64,000 nucleotides of DNA from Pseudarthrobacter psychrotolerans. Lineage in GTDB: Bacteria > Actinomycetota > Actinomycetes > Actinomycetales > Micrococcaceae. The DNA is taken from assembly GCF_009911795.1 (NCBI RefSeq), contig NZ_CP047898.1:1054001-1118000 (forward strand). The letters are read 5' to 3'. This document shows, piece after piece, positions 39,415 through 48,432 of the stretch. Position numbers and translations under genes: made by a program. The stretch's first letter is position 1. Each line of letters opens with the position of its first letter. Under the pieces are notes generated by a model. The model did no database searches and was not told the DNA's origin. It worked only from the letters and a program-made list of their open reading frames with translations.

Positions 39415-39925
39415 TCTGGGGATCTGCCTGGGGGGCTGCGGCGATCAATTGCTGAAGGGAGTCATAGAGGGTGTCTTTGTCGGCGGCCCGGCGGGTCCGG
39501 AAACCTGTGTCGAGTTCGTGGGTTCCGAGGTCCCAGGTGAGGACCAGGAGGCCGTCCTTTTCCACGAACTTGCCAGCCATTCCGCTTTCCTGGCGGACGG
39601 CGGAGAGGCTTCCGGCCGGGATGTAGAGCGCCGGCGCACCGGTTCTGTCGAAGAGGACGCCGTGCGGGTACACGCTGAGAACGGCATTGGTCCGGATGCC
39701 GAGGCGGTGTACCGCGATCCGGTCCAGCCAGTCTCCGGCGGTGGTGGACGCAACGTACTGGCCGTCGGCCCCGGCGAGCGGCACCCCGGGCGACTCTGGT
39801 ACGTCGGGCAACCGGCCGACGTCGGCCTGCCGCCTGAGGCGGTTGCGCCAGCCTGCCCAGATCATCAGCAGGACGACGGCGATCAGCAGCGTCGTGATAA
39901 GGCCGGTGAGGAGTTTGGTGTCCAT
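39404..39925 (-). CDS. PH-like domain membrane protein of the pyr operon
   Basis: A 173-residue protein with one N-terminal transmembrane helix ([22 protein letters not shown]), a basic turn (RNRLRRQ) and a cytosolic PH-like domain ([39 protein letters not shown]). It holds the place between pyrC and carA that a similar membrane protein holds in mycobacteria. Its role is unknown. It starts within the pyrC stop (TGATG). Confidence 0.8.
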   Translation of the reverse strand: MDTKLLTGLITTLLIAVVLLMIWAGWRNRLRRQADVGRLPDVPESPGVPLAGADGQYVASTTAGDWLDRIAVHRLGIRTNAVLSVYPHGVLFDRTGAPALYIPAGSLSAVRQESGMAGKFVEKDGLLVLTWDLGTHELDTGFRTRRAADKDTLYDSLQQLIAAAPQADPQSGK

Positions 39926-41271
39926 CAGGAGGCGCCTGCCGCGGACGGTTCCCGGTACGGCGTGTTGAGCTTGCCGTCCAGGACTGTGGGGTGGCCCTTG
40001 TAGAAGGTGGCCACTACCTTGCCCGGCAGCTCCAGGCCGGCGAACGGGGAGTTGCGGCCCATGGTTGCCATCTTGGCGGGGTCAACGGTCCAGCGGGCAG
40101 CCGGGTCCACCAAAACAATGTTGGCGGGTTCGCCGGCGTCCAGGGGACGGCCCTGGTCCGTCATCCGGCCGATCTGCGCCGCCGCGGTGGAGGTCACCCG
40201 GGCGAAATCGGCCCAGGTCATGAGGCCGGTTTCGATCATGCTGTGCTGGACCACGGACAGAGCGGTTTCCAGCCCGGTCATGCCCATTGCAGCCTGCGCC
40301 CACTCGCATTCCTTGTGCTCGCTCGGGTGCGGGGCGTGGTCGGTGCCCACCACGTCGATTGTGCCGTCCGCCAGGCCGGCGCGCAGTGCCTGTACATCCG
40401 CATCCGTCCGCAGCGGCGGGTTGACTTTGTAGACGGGGTTGTAGCTGCGGACCAGGTCGTCAGTGAGCAGGAGGTGGTGCGGGGTGACTTCGGCGGTGAC
40501 GTTGATGCCGCGTTCCTTGGCCCAGCGGATGATCTCCACGGAGCCGGCGGTGGAGACGTGGCAGACGTGCAGGCGGGAGTTCACGTGCTGCGCCAGCAGC
40601 ACGTCGCGGGCGATGATGCTCTCCTCGGCGACCGCCGGCCAGCCGGTGAGTCCCAGGACGGCGGAGACGGCGCCTTCGTTCATCTGGGCCCCGGCGGTCA
40701 GGCGGGGTTCCTGCGCGTGCTGGGCCACCACGCCGTCGAACGCTTTGACGTACTCCAGGGCGCGGCGCATCAGCACGGGATCGTGGACGCAGAGGCCGTC
40801 GTCGGAGAACATGCGGACCTGGGCGCGGGAATCTGCCATGGCGCCGAGTTCGGCGAGCTGCTCGCCGGCCAGGCCGACGGTCACGGCGCCGACGGGACGG
40901 ACGTCCACCCAGCCGGCCGCGCGGCCCAGGCTGTGGACCTGCTCCACCACACCGGCGGTATCCGCCACCGGGTTGCTGTTGGCCATGGCGTGGACGGCGG
41001 TGAAGCCGCCCAGGGCCGCAGCACGGGTGCCGGTCTCAACGGTTTCGGCATCTTCGCGGCCGGGTTCGCGCAGGTGGGTGTGCACGTCCACCATGCCGGG
41101 CAGTACCACCAAGCCGGCGGCCTCGATGACGGTGGCGCCGTTCGCGTCCTTGTGGGTGGCAGCGGCTGCGCCCCGGGCGGCGATGACGCCGTCACTGATG
41201 AGCAGGTCCTCGGCCCCGGCGCCCAGGATCGATGCACCGCGGATCAGGTAGGTTCCGTTGTTCTCTGCCAT
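39925..41271 (-). CDS. pyrC: Dihydroorotase
   Basis: A class I dihydroorotase, 448 residues, which cyclises carbamoyl aspartate to dihydroorotate. The metal-binding signature GMVDVHTHLREPGREDAET (near residue 60), the downstream HVSTAGSVEIIRWAK and TPHHLLLTDD histidines, and the catalytic Asp in VVGTDHAPHPSEHKE are intact. It forms part of the pyr operon and overlaps pyrB by one base. Confidence 0.96.
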   Translation of the reverse strand: MAENNGTYLIRGASILGAGAEDLLISDGVIAARGAAAATHKDANGATVIEAAGLVVLPGMVDVHTHLREPGREDAETVETGTRAAALGGFTAVHAMANSNPVADTAGVVEQVHSLGRAAGWVDVRPVGAVTVGLAGEQLAELGAMADSRAQVRMFSDDGLCVHDPVLMRRALEYVKAFDGVVAQHAQEPRLTAGAQMNEGAVSAVLGLTGWPAVAEESIIARDVLLAQHVNSRLHVCHVSTAGSVEIIRWAKERGINVTAEVTPHHLLLTDDLVRSYNPVYKVNPPLRTDADVQALRAGLADGTIDVVGTDHAPHPSEHKECEWAQAAMGMTGLETALSVVQHSMIETGLMTWADFARVTSTAAAQIGRMTDQGRPLDAGEPANIVLVDPAARWTVDPAKMATMGRNSPFAGLELPGKVVATFYKGHPTVLDGKLNTPYREPSAAGAS

Positions 41272-42341
41272 CAGTTGCTCTCCTTGGTGGAATGGGCGGC
41301 GTTTGAACGCGCTGCATTGGTGTGGGCTGTGTTGGTGCGGGCTGTGTTGGTGGCCGCGCCCGCGGAGGCGGCTGGTTCGCGGGTATCCCCGGAGAGCAGC
41401 AGATAGAGGGTGGCCATCCGGACCGAGACGCCGTTGCGCACCTGTGCAAGCACGGTGGAACGGGGCGAGTCGGCGGCCGCGGAAGAAATCTCCAGGCCAC
41501 GGTTCATGGGTCCGGGATGCATGATGATGGTGTCCTTCAGTCCCAGGCTGTCCAGGGCCCGGAGCCGGTTGTCATCAAAGCCCCAGCGGCGCGAGTATTC
41601 GCGGGTGGAGGGGAAGAACGAGGCGTTCATCCGCTCGCCCTGAACCCGCAGCATCATCACGGCGTCCACACCCTGTGCCAGGGTGTCATCCAGGTTGTAG
41701 CTGACCTTGCACGGCCAGTGCTCGACGCCGATGGGCAGCAGGGTGGGTGGCGCCACGAGGGTGACGTCGGCGCCGAGCGTACGGAGCAGCCAGACGTTGG
41801 AGCGGGCCACGCGGGAGTGCAGGACGTCGCCGGCGATGGCTACGCGCATGCCTTTGAGGTCTGCCCCGATGGACGCGGAGCCCGCCAGCTGCGACCAGTG
41901 CCGCCGCATGGTGAAGGCGTCCAGGAGAGCCTGCGTGGGGTGTTCGTGGGTGCCGTCTCCGGCATTGATAACGGCGGCGTCGATCCAGTCCGTCGCGGCG
42001 AGCCGGTGCGGCGCGCCCGAGGCCCAGTGCCGGATCACGACGGCGTCCGCGCCCATGGCTGCCAGCGTCTGGGCTGTGTCCTTGAGGGATTCGCCCTTGG
42101 AGACGGAGGAGCCCTTGGCGGCGAAGTTGATGACATCGGCGGACAGCCTCTTAGCGGCCGCTTCGAAGGAGATCCGCGTGCGGGTTGAGTCTTCGAAGAA
42201 GAGGTTCACCACGGTGCGGCCGCGGAGGGCCGGTAGCTTCTTGACTTCGCGGTCCCCTACGGCAGCCATTTCCTCGGCGGTGTCGAGGATGCGGATGGCG
42301 TTGGCCAGGCTGAGGTCTTCAGTGGAGAGGAGGTGTTTCAC
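41271..42341 (-). CDS. pyrB: Aspartate carbamoyltransferase catalytic subunit
   Basis: A 356-residue ATCase that condenses carbamoyl phosphate with aspartate. The carbamoyl-phosphate motif [19 protein letters not shown] (near residue 50), the [11 protein letters not shown] loop, and the C-terminal [12 protein letters not shown] are standard. The last 35 or so residues are an odd repetitive tail rich in Asn-Thr-Ala ([20 protein letters not shown]) encoded by imperfect 15-base repeats, absent from typical ATCases. Start is GTG at 42341, overlapping the pyrR stop. No regulatory pyrI gene is seen. Confidence 0.95.
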   Translation of the reverse strand: MKHLLSTEDLSLANAIRILDTAEEMAAVGDREVKKLPALRGRTVVNLFFEDSTRTRISFEAAAKRLSADVINFAAKGSSVSKGESLKDTAQTLAAMGADAVVIRHWASGAPHRLAATDWIDAAVINAGDGTHEHPTQALLDAFTMRRHWSQLAGSASIGADLKGMRVAIAGDVLHSRVARSNVWLLRTLGADVTLVAPPTLLPIGVEHWPCKVSYNLDDTLAQGVDAVMMLRVQGERMNASFFPSTREYSRRWGFDDNRLRALDSLGLKDTIIMHPGPMNRGLEISSAAADSPRSTVLAQVRNGVSVRMATLYLLLSGDTREPAASAGAATNTARTNTAHTNAARSNAAHSTKESN

Positions 42342-42925
42342 TCGCCAGCCTCGATAACCACTTCGTTGACTACGGTACCGTCGGCGGCGGTGTCGGTTTC
42401 CTCGAGGCGGACCCGGACCTTCTCGGCGGACGAGGTGGGCAGGTTCTTGCCCACGTGGTCCGCCCTGATGGGCAGCTCACGGTGCCCGCGGTCGATCAGC
42501 ACCGCGAGCCGGACGATCCGTGGACGGCCGAGGTCGATAATGGCGTCAAGGGCGGCACGGATGGTGCGGCCGGAGTACAGGACATCATCGATGAGCACCA
42601 CAACCTTGTTATCGATTCCCGTGCGCGGGAGCTGGGTGGGGTACGGCGGCCTGGTGGGCTGGTGGGAAAGATCATCGCGGAACATCGTGACGTCCAGCTG
42701 CCCAACAATGGCGGTGGCGTCCACGGTGGGGTCCGCGGCGGCAATCTTGTGTGCGAGGCGGACGGCCAGCGGGTAACCGCGGCGCGGGATGCCCAGCAGG
42801 ACCAGGTCCTTGGACCCTTTGTTGGCCTCAAGGATCTCATGGGCGATTCGAGTAAGTGCACGGTCAATGTCCGCCTGGTTGAGGACAACCCTGGCTGGAA
42901 CCGGTGCGTTTGTGACAGAAGTCAA
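42338..42925 (-). CDS. pyrR: Bifunctional pyr operon regulator / uracil phosphoribosyltransferase PyrR
   Basis: A 195-residue PRTase-fold protein that binds pyr mRNA in response to UMP/UTP and PRPP and has weak uracil phosphoribosyltransferase activity. The PRPP loop is [21 protein letters not shown] (near residue 112), with [13 protein letters not shown] upstream. It begins at a TTG at 42925, and a PyrR-type hairpin lies about 16 bases upstream. It is the first gene of pyrR-pyrB-pyrC-PH-carA-carB-pyrF. Confidence 0.95.
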   Translation of the reverse strand: MTSVTNAPVPARVVLNQADIDRALTRIAHEILEANKGSKDLVLLGIPRRGYPLAVRLAHKIAAADPTVDATAIVGQLDVTMFRDDLSHQPTRPPYPTQLPRTGIDNKVVVLIDDVLYSGRTIRAALDAIIDLGRPRIVRLAVLIDRGHRELPIRADHVGKNLPTSSAEKVRVRLEETDTAADGTVVNEVVIEAGE

Positions 42926-42940
42926 ACTCTCGTCTCCCCT

Positions 42941-42962
42941 TTCCCCGCCTCACGGGACGGAA
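42941..42962 (-). promoter_or_regulatory. PyrR-binding RNA hairpin in the pyr leader
   Basis: On the minus strand the leader reads TTCCG-TCCCGTGAGG-CGGGGAA. The loop (42947-42957) matches the PyrR-binding consensus UCCNGNGAGGY, flanked by short complementary stems. It ends close to the GGGGAG ribosome site, and no strong terminator follows. This fits translational repression as described for mycobacterial PyrR rather than Bacillus-type attenuation. Confidence 0.8.
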
Positions 42963-43025
42963 TTAAAAAAGGATCATTTGCGTTTCAAAATTACCACATC
43001 GGCAGGGGCATCATAGGCTTCCAGT

Positions 43026-44287
43026 ATGTCCATGCACCCTCATCAGCCGGGTTCCGGCCAGGCCGGCGGGCCGGCCGGTCCACCGGATCCCTTCCCCAGG
43101 CAGGCCAATCCCAGTTGGATGGGCCGGGTGGAACCGGAGTACTACCGCCCGGCGCCCGGAACCAACGCAGCTCCCCTGCCGCCCTTGGGCCTCCGCCGGC
43201 AAGTCTGGCGGGCAGGCGGTCCACCGGCCTCCTGGCACTGACAGTGGGGGGCGCCGCCCTCGTCTTCCTCAGCCTGTTCCTGGTGGTGCCGTTCCTGCTG
43301 GCCAACACCGGCGTGGGCGGGTTCATGGCGGGGTTTGTGCTGTCACTGATTCCGCTGTCCGCAGTGCTCCTGGCTGTCTACTTGATCGACCGGTGGGAAC
43401 CGGAACCCAAGCGGCTCCTGTTCTTCGCCTTTACCTGGGGCGCGGCCGTGTCCATCGCCGTCACACTGCTGGTCCAGCCGTTCTTTGCCCTGACCTTCCA
43501 GTTCAGCGATGTGGCTGGCTTCCGGACGTTTATGGCCACCGTCCAGGCGCCCGTGGTGGAGGAGTTCGCCAAGTCACTGGGCCTGCTACTGATCCTGCTG
43601 CTGGCGCGCAAACACTTCGACGGGCCGGTGGACGGCATAGTCTTCGCCTTCACCATCGCCGGCGGCTTCGCGTTCACCGAAAACATCCTCTACTTTGGCC
43701 GGGCCATCGCAGAATCCGCCAACCCGGGAACGGATCTGGCCCAGATCTTCCTCCTCCGCGGCGTGATGTCACCCTTCGCCCATGCCATCTTCACGGGGAC
43801 AACCGGGCTCATCATGGGTTTTGCCGCCCGCCGCTGGCACTCCGGGGCTTCGGTGCTGGCCTTTGTCATCGGACTGATCCCCGCGATGCTGCTGCACAAC
43901 CGGTGGAACAGCATGGGCGCGGGGTTCCTGGCGGAGTACATCCTGATCCAGGTGCCCATCTTTGTGCTGGCCGTTGTGGGGATCATCCTGCTCCGCGTCG
44001 CAGAAAACCGGCTCACGCGCCAACGGCTGATGGAATATTCCGCGGTCGGCTGGTTCAGCCCCGCCGAGGTGGAACTGTTGGCCACTCCGCGCGGCAGGCG
44101 CACCGCCCTGCAGTGGGCGGCCGGCTACAACCGCCGGCCGCAGATGAAGGCGTTCCTGCACTCCGCCACCCAGCTCGCCTTCATCAGGCAGCGCATCCTC
44201 AGTGGCCGCGACATCCAGCTTCACCAGATGGAGGAACAGCAGCAGCTGCAGCGGATTCTGTCCCTGCGCGGCGCCGTCGCGGGCTGA
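43026..44287 (+). CDS. PrsW family intramembrane metalloprotease (frame broken once)
   Basis: A polytopic membrane protein of about 420 residues when rebuilt. A Pro/Gly-rich N-terminus (MSMHPHQPGSGQAGGP...) leads into eight or so helices with PrsW motifs: EE in APVVEEFAKSLGL, FAFTENILYFGRA, the His in FAHAIFTGTTGL and LLHNRWNSMGAG. PrsW enzymes cleave anti-sigma factors in some bacteria; the target here is unknown. The break is one base missing in the G run at 43187-43189 (PPLG to PPPASLAGRRSTG). A cytosolic C-terminal helix (LHQMEEQQQLQRI) ends the protein. Confidence 0.82.
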
Positions 44288-44312
44288 CCTGGGCGCTACG
44301 CGGCTCCGCCGG

Positions 44313-45158
44313 CTACGTCCCTTGGAGGGCTTTCGGCAGTGCCGTCATGGAAAGTGCCTCGTCGAGGACTTTGCCGAAGTTCGCCGCATCGTGGGCGAAC
44401 CGGCCCAGGAAGAGTCCGGAGACGCCGTCGAGCGCGGGGAGCAACCCTGGTTTGGCGGACCCGCCATAGATGACCGGCAGCTCCCCCAACGCGCTGCCTG
44501 CCTCGTGCGAATGGGCAGCCAGCAGCGTCCGGAGTGAACGCACGACGGCGGCGACGTAGCCTGCGCCGGCGGGCTCCGCTGCGCCAATGGCCCAGACCGG
44601 TTCGTAGGCGATCACGAGCCGTGATACCAGGGCCCAGTCGCCGCCGACCGCCTCATGGATCTGCTGATGGACAAACGCAGCCGCACTGCTGGCTCCGGTC
44701 CCGTTTTTTTCATGGCGGGTTTCCTCGCCCACGCACAGCAGCGGGGTGATGCCGGCGTCGTCGGCTGCCCTGACCTTCCGGGCGATCATGGAGCTGTCCT
44801 CGCCGAAATGCCGCCGCCGTTCGGCGTGGCCGATCTCCACGATGGCTACCCCCAGCTCCGCCAGGAGTGACGGCGACACCTCACCCGTCCACGGGCCGTC
44901 CGCCCAGCCGCAGTTCTGGGCGCCAAGCAGAAGCGGTGATCCTGCGAGGACGCTGCCGGCGGCCGGAAGGACCGGGAACGATGGGATCACAAACGGGACT
45001 ACCCGCCCGGCCGCAAGGGCCGGACGGGAGTCCACTTCGTGCTGTATGCGGGCGAGCCAGTCCAGGCAGTCCCGGTACCCCATATACATTTTGGTGCTGA
45101 CGCCGACGTAGCGGATCTCCGGGATGCCGCCTTGGTCAGCGCTGCTGCGTTCAGTCAT
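44313..45158 (-). CDS. Triose-phosphate isomerase family protein (probable erythrulose-phosphate isomerase)
   Basis: A TIM-fold isomerase of 281 residues. The catalytic His (VEIGHAERRRHFGE) and Glu (IAYEPVWAIG) are present and so is the Lys, but the classical NWKMN motif reads STKMYMG, replacing the conserved Asn. It is the last gene of a catabolic operon with an RpiB-type isomerase and a DhaK-type kinase, not beside gapA and pgk. LerI/EryH-type TIM paralogues interconvert L-erythrulose 1-phosphate and D-erythrulose 4-phosphate; I infer the same role here. A glycolytic TIM is less likely. Confidence 0.8.
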   Translation of the reverse strand: MTERSSADQGGIPEIRYVGVSTKMYMGYRDCLDWLARIQHEVDSRPALAAGRVVPFVIPSFPVLPAAGSVLAGSPLLLGAQNCGWADGPWTGEVSPSLLAELGVAIVEIGHAERRRHFGEDSSMIARKVRAADDAGITPLLCVGEETRHEKNGTGASSAAAFVHQQIHEAVGGDWALVSRLVIAYEPVWAIGAAEPAGAGYVAAVVRSLRTLLAAHSHEAGSALGELPVIYGGSAKPGLLPALDGVSGLFLGRFAHDAANFGKVLDEALSMTALPKALQGT

Positions 45159-45167
45159 GGTGTCCGG

Positions 45168-46526
45168 TCACTTGTTGTCGAGCAGATCGTCCGCCTTGTT
45201 GCGGAACCTCTTCGTGGCGTACATCATGATGGCCGCCACGAACGGAAGCACGCCCAAGGCGTACACGCCCATGGTGCCGGTGTCCGACGCGGTGACCTGG
45301 TTGACCGTGGTCCGCAGGATGGGAGCCACGAAGCCGCCCAGGTTACCCAGCGAGTTGATCAGGCCGATGCCCGCAGCGGCCGCCGTTCCGGTGAGGAACG
45401 CCGTCGGGTACGACCAGGCGATGGGACCGATCGAGAGGAAGCTGCACACCGCGAGGGTGATGAAGATGATGCCCAGCACCGGGAGGTGGTTGGAGCCCGC
45501 CCAGGCGGAGCCGAAGATGCACAGGCCGGTGGAGATAAAGAGGCCGGTGCCCCAGACCCGGCGGCGGACGATGGTGTTGGCCGCTTTGCCGATGAAGTAG
45601 CACGCGAAGATGCCGAAGAACCACGGGATGGCGGCCAGCAGGCCCACTTCGATACCCACCTTCTGCCCGGTGAGCTGTGCCACCTGCTGCGGCAGGTAGA
45701 ACGTCACGCCGTACACGGCAATCTGGAGGCAGAAGTAGATGGCGGTGAAGTACCAGACCTTGCGGTTCTTCATGGCGGCGAGGACACCACGGGGGCCGTC
45801 CTTTTCCTTGACCCCGTCTTCGAGGGCCATAACGTCCAGAAGCGCCTTCTTCTCGTCCTTGTCCAGGAATTTCGCGTCCTGCGGGGTGTTGATGAGGAAG
45901 AAGTAGGCGGCAATACCGGCGAGTACCGCCAGCATGCCTTCAATGAAGAACATAACCTGCCAGCCGGCCACGCCGGGAACCTGGTCGCCGATGTTGATGA
46001 GCCACCCGGACAGCGGAGCGCCCATCATCTGGGAGAACGGCTGGGCCAGGTAGAAGATGGCGAACATCTTCACCCGGACCTTGTTGGGGAACCAGGCGGC
46101 CAGGAACATGATGACGCCCGGGAACAGGCCGGCCTCGGTCACACCGAGCAGGAAGCGCAGGATGATGAAGGACGTCTCACCCTGGACGAAGGCGAAGCAG
46201 GCCGAGACGATGCCCCACGTGATGGCGATGCGGGCCAGCCACATCTTGGCACCGAACTTGGTCAGCAGCAGGTTGGAGGGGATCTCGAACAGTGCGTAGC
46301 CGATGAAGAAGATACCGGCGCCGAGGGCATATGCGCCGGCGGTGATGCCCCTGTCCACTTCCAGTGCTGCCTCGGCGAAGCCCACGTTGGTGCGGTCCAG
46401 GAACGCCACGACATACAGGATGACGAGCATCGGCATCAGCCGGAAGGAGGCTTTGGAGATCGCCGATTTGAGGACCGGCGAATCCAGTAACTCCTTGGTG
46501 GCGTTTGTTCCAGTGGTGACAGTCAT
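45168..46526 (-). CDS. MFS transporter, anion:cation symporter type
   Basis: A 12-helix secondary transporter of 452 residues. The early VILYVVAFLDRTNVGFAEAAL and the LLGVTEAGLFPGVIMFLAAWFP segment are typical of the ACS family (hexuronate, glucarate, tartrate and phthalate carriers). This points to an acidic substrate such as a sugar acid. GAGGAG stands just before its ATG. A 30-residue membrane peptide gene lies 52 bases upstream and the TIM-like isomerase gene follows after 9 bases. Confidence 0.9.
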   Translation of the reverse strand: MTVTTGTNATKELLDSPVLKSAISKASFRLMPMLVILYVVAFLDRTNVGFAEAALEVDRGITAGAYALGAGIFFIGYALFEIPSNLLLTKFGAKMWLARIAITWGIVSACFAFVQGETSFIILRFLLGVTEAGLFPGVIMFLAAWFPNKVRVKMFAIFYLAQPFSQMMGAPLSGWLINIGDQVPGVAGWQVMFFIEGMLAVLAGIAAYFFLINTPQDAKFLDKDEKKALLDVMALEDGVKEKDGPRGVLAAMKNRKVWYFTAIYFCLQIAVYGVTFYLPQQVAQLTGQKVGIEVGLLAAIPWFFGIFACYFIGKAANTIVRRRVWGTGLFISTGLCIFGSAWAGSNHLPVLGIIFITLAVCSFLSIGPIAWSYPTAFLTGTAAAAGIGLINSLGNLGGFVAPILRTTVNQVTASDTGTMGVYALGVLPFVAAIMMYATKRFRNKADDLLDNK

Positions 46527-46578
46527 TCAAACTCCTCGTTGAGTAAGCAGGTGAGCAAATCAGTGGAAGGTGGAGCGA

Positions 46579-46671
46579 TTAGAGCGAGAATGCGATGAGT
46601 ATTGCGCCGGCCAGGCAGGCAAACACGCCCACGGCCAGGTAGATTCGGCGTTCCTTGGTCCAGGAGCCCAT
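46579..46671 (-). CDS. Small single-helix membrane protein (possible MFS transporter small subunit)
   Basis: A 30-residue open frame, MGSWTKERRIYLAVGVFACL then AGAILIAFSL, with a basic N-terminus and one hydrophobic helix. It has a strong ribosome site (GGAAGGA, 6 bases before the ATG) and lies 11 bases after the SDR gene and just before the MFS gene. Position and signals suggest a real gene co-expressed with the transporter. Similar tiny proteins are encoded beside some MFS carriers. The function is unknown. Confidence 0.72.
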   Translation of the reverse strand: MGSWTKERRIYLAVGVFACLAGAILIAFSL

Positions 46672-46682
46672 GGTGGTCCTTC

Positions 46683-47450
46683 CTAGTGCATGTAGAGTCC
46701 GCCATCCACGTTCAGCGTCTGGCCGGAGATGTATCCGGCCTCCTCGCTGATGAGGAAGGCGATGGCTGCTGCGATGTCGCGGGTGGAACCGACGCGGTTG
46801 ACCACCAGGTCCTTGGTGAGCTCGTCTTTGCGTTCCTGGCTGAGGGTGCCGCCCATGATGTCCGTGTCGATGGGGCCGGGGGAAATGGCGTTGACCGTGA
46901 TGTCGTACTCCCCCAGTTCGCGGGCGGTGGCGCGGGTCAGGCCGATGACCCCGGCCTTGGCCGCCGAGTACGGCGTCTTGGAGAAGGTGCCGCCGCCGCG
47001 CTGCGCGGAGACGGAAGAAATGTTCACGATGCGTCCGATCCGGTTCTTCGCCATGGATTCGGCGACGCGGCGGGTGGCGTAATGGACACCGTTGAGGTTG
47101 ATGCTCATGACGCGGTCCCATTCCGCGGCGTCCAGTTCAAGGTACGGAACGGGTGAGCTGACGCCGGCCACGTTGGCCAGCGCGACGACCTGCGGCAACT
47201 CTGCTTCGATCGAGTCGATGGCTGCGCGGACGGAGGCTTCGTTGCCGATGTTGGCGCCGACGCCGTGGGCTTTCACGCCGTACCGGGCGGCAATTTCCTT
47301 GGCGGTGGCCTGGGATTGGGCGTCATCCAGGTCGATGATGCCGATGTTCCAACCCTGGGCGGCAAGGTAGCCGGCCGTGGCGCGGCCGATACCGCGTTCG
47401 GAGACGGCGCCGGTGATGATTGCCGTGCGTTCGGAGGGGAAAGTGCTCAT
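46683..47450 (-). CDS. SDR family oxidoreductase
   Basis: A classical short-chain dehydrogenase of 255 residues. The NAD(P) motif is TGAVSERGIGRATA (Gly-rich, near residue 14), with Asp in IIDLDD suggesting NAD preference. The catalytic Ser (NISSVSAQ) and YSAAK are present, and the C-terminus VDGGLYMH is typical. In this operon it could oxidise a tetritol or other polyol to a ketose, as D-threitol dehydrogenase does. The substrate is an inference from context. A GGAG site precedes its ATG. Confidence 0.87.
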   Translation of the reverse strand: MSTFPSERTAIITGAVSERGIGRATAGYLAAQGWNIGIIDLDDAQSQATAKEIAARYGVKAHGVGANIGNEASVRAAIDSIEAELPQVVALANVAGVSSPVPYLELDAAEWDRVMSINLNGVHYATRRVAESMAKNRIGRIVNISSVSAQRGGGTFSKTPYSAAKAGVIGLTRATARELGEYDITVNAISPGPIDTDIMGGTLSQERKDELTKDLVVNRVGSTRDIAAAIAFLISEEAGYISGQTLNVDGGLYMH

Positions 47451-47461
47451 GGAAATGCTCC

Positions 47462-48430
47462 TTAGTTGATGGGGGCCGGGCCGAGCTCGTCGATGAGCTT
47501 CTGCATGGCCACGTAGGCCCTGTTGCGGTAGGCGATGAGTTCCGGGGTGCGTTCGGCCGGGACGTTGAGGAAGCCCGCGCCGGTCTTGGTGCCGAGTTTG
47601 CCTGCCTCCACCAGGTCACTCAGGATCTTGGGCGTGGCGAAGCGTTCCGGGAATTCGGTCTGCAGGGACTTGTAGCAGAAGTTGTAGACGTCCAGGCCGG
47701 CCATGTCCGCGATGGCAAACGGACCGAAGAACGGCAGGCGGAAGCCGAAGGTGGTGCGGACCAGGGTGTCCACGTCCTCGGCGGTAGCGATTCCCTGCTC
47801 CACGAGCTGCGCTGCCTCGTGGAAGAGGGCATACTGCAGGCGGTTCAGGACGAATCCGGTGACGTCCTTGACCACCGCGGTCTGCTTGTTGGCGGCATGG
47901 ACCAGATCCCGGACGGCACCGATGGTGGCGGCCGAAGTGCCTGCATGCGGGATGATCTCCACGCCCGGGATAAACGGGGACGGGTTCGAGAAGTGCACGC
48001 CCAGGAACCGCTCCGGGTTGGCGACCGGCTCGGACAGTTCCGCGATGGAGATGGTTGACGTGTTCGAGCCGATGACGGCGTCCGGCCGGGCGCCGGCGCT
48101 GATCCGGGCAAGCGTCTGGTGCTTGATGGCGATGACTTCGGGTACGGCTTCTTCGATGAAGTCGGCATCCGCCACGGCTTCCTCGATGTCCTTGGCGGCC
48201 CACAGATTCTGCTTGAGGATGGCGGTTGAACCCTCGGGGAACAGGCCGTCGGCCACGAACTGGTCCGATTCGGCCAGCAGCCGCTCATAGTTCTTCTGCG
48301 CCACCTCGGCGGAGACATCGGCCAGGGCAACGCGGGCTCCGCCCAGTGCCAGGACCTGGGCAATACCGCCGCCCATGTAGCCCGATCCGACGACGGCGAT
48401 CTTGCGTGCGCTGTTAGGTGTTGTGGTCAT
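47462..48430 (-). CDS. 3-hydroxyacyl-CoA dehydrogenase family protein (probable sugar-acid 3-dehydrogenase)
   Basis: A 322-residue enzyme with an N-terminal NAD-binding Rossmann fold (AVVGSGYMGGGIAQVLALGG), Asp in ALADVS, the SNTSTISIAEL segment, the catalytic His in GVHFSNPSPF and a helical C-terminal domain. It is the size of L-gulonate 3-dehydrogenase (lambda-crystallin), which oxidises the C3 hydroxyl of a sugar acid. No beta-oxidation genes are nearby, while kinases and isomerases of sugars are. I infer a hydroxy-acid substrate rather than an acyl-CoA. Confidence 0.85.
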   Translation of the reverse strand: MTTTPNSARKIAVVGSGYMGGGIAQVLALGGARVALADVSAEVAQKNYERLLAESDQFVADGLFPEGSTAILKQNLWAAKDIEEAVADADFIEEAVPEVIAIKHQTLARISAGARPDAVIGSNTSTISIAELSEPVANPERFLGVHFSNPSPFIPGVEIIPHAGTSAATIGAVRDLVHAANKQTAVVKDVTGFVLNRLQYALFHEAAQLVEQGIATAEDVDTLVRTTFGFRLPFFGPFAIADMAGLDVYNFCYKSLQTEFPERFATPKILSDLVEAGKLGTKTGAGFLNVPAERTPELIAYRNRAYVAMQKLIDELGPAPIN

Positions 48431-48432
48431 GA

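Noticed and set aside
42455-43025. In-frame extension upstream of the PrsW gene
   Set aside because: It runs antisense through pyrR; the protein's natural start at 43026 is in another frame and is joined by one missing base.
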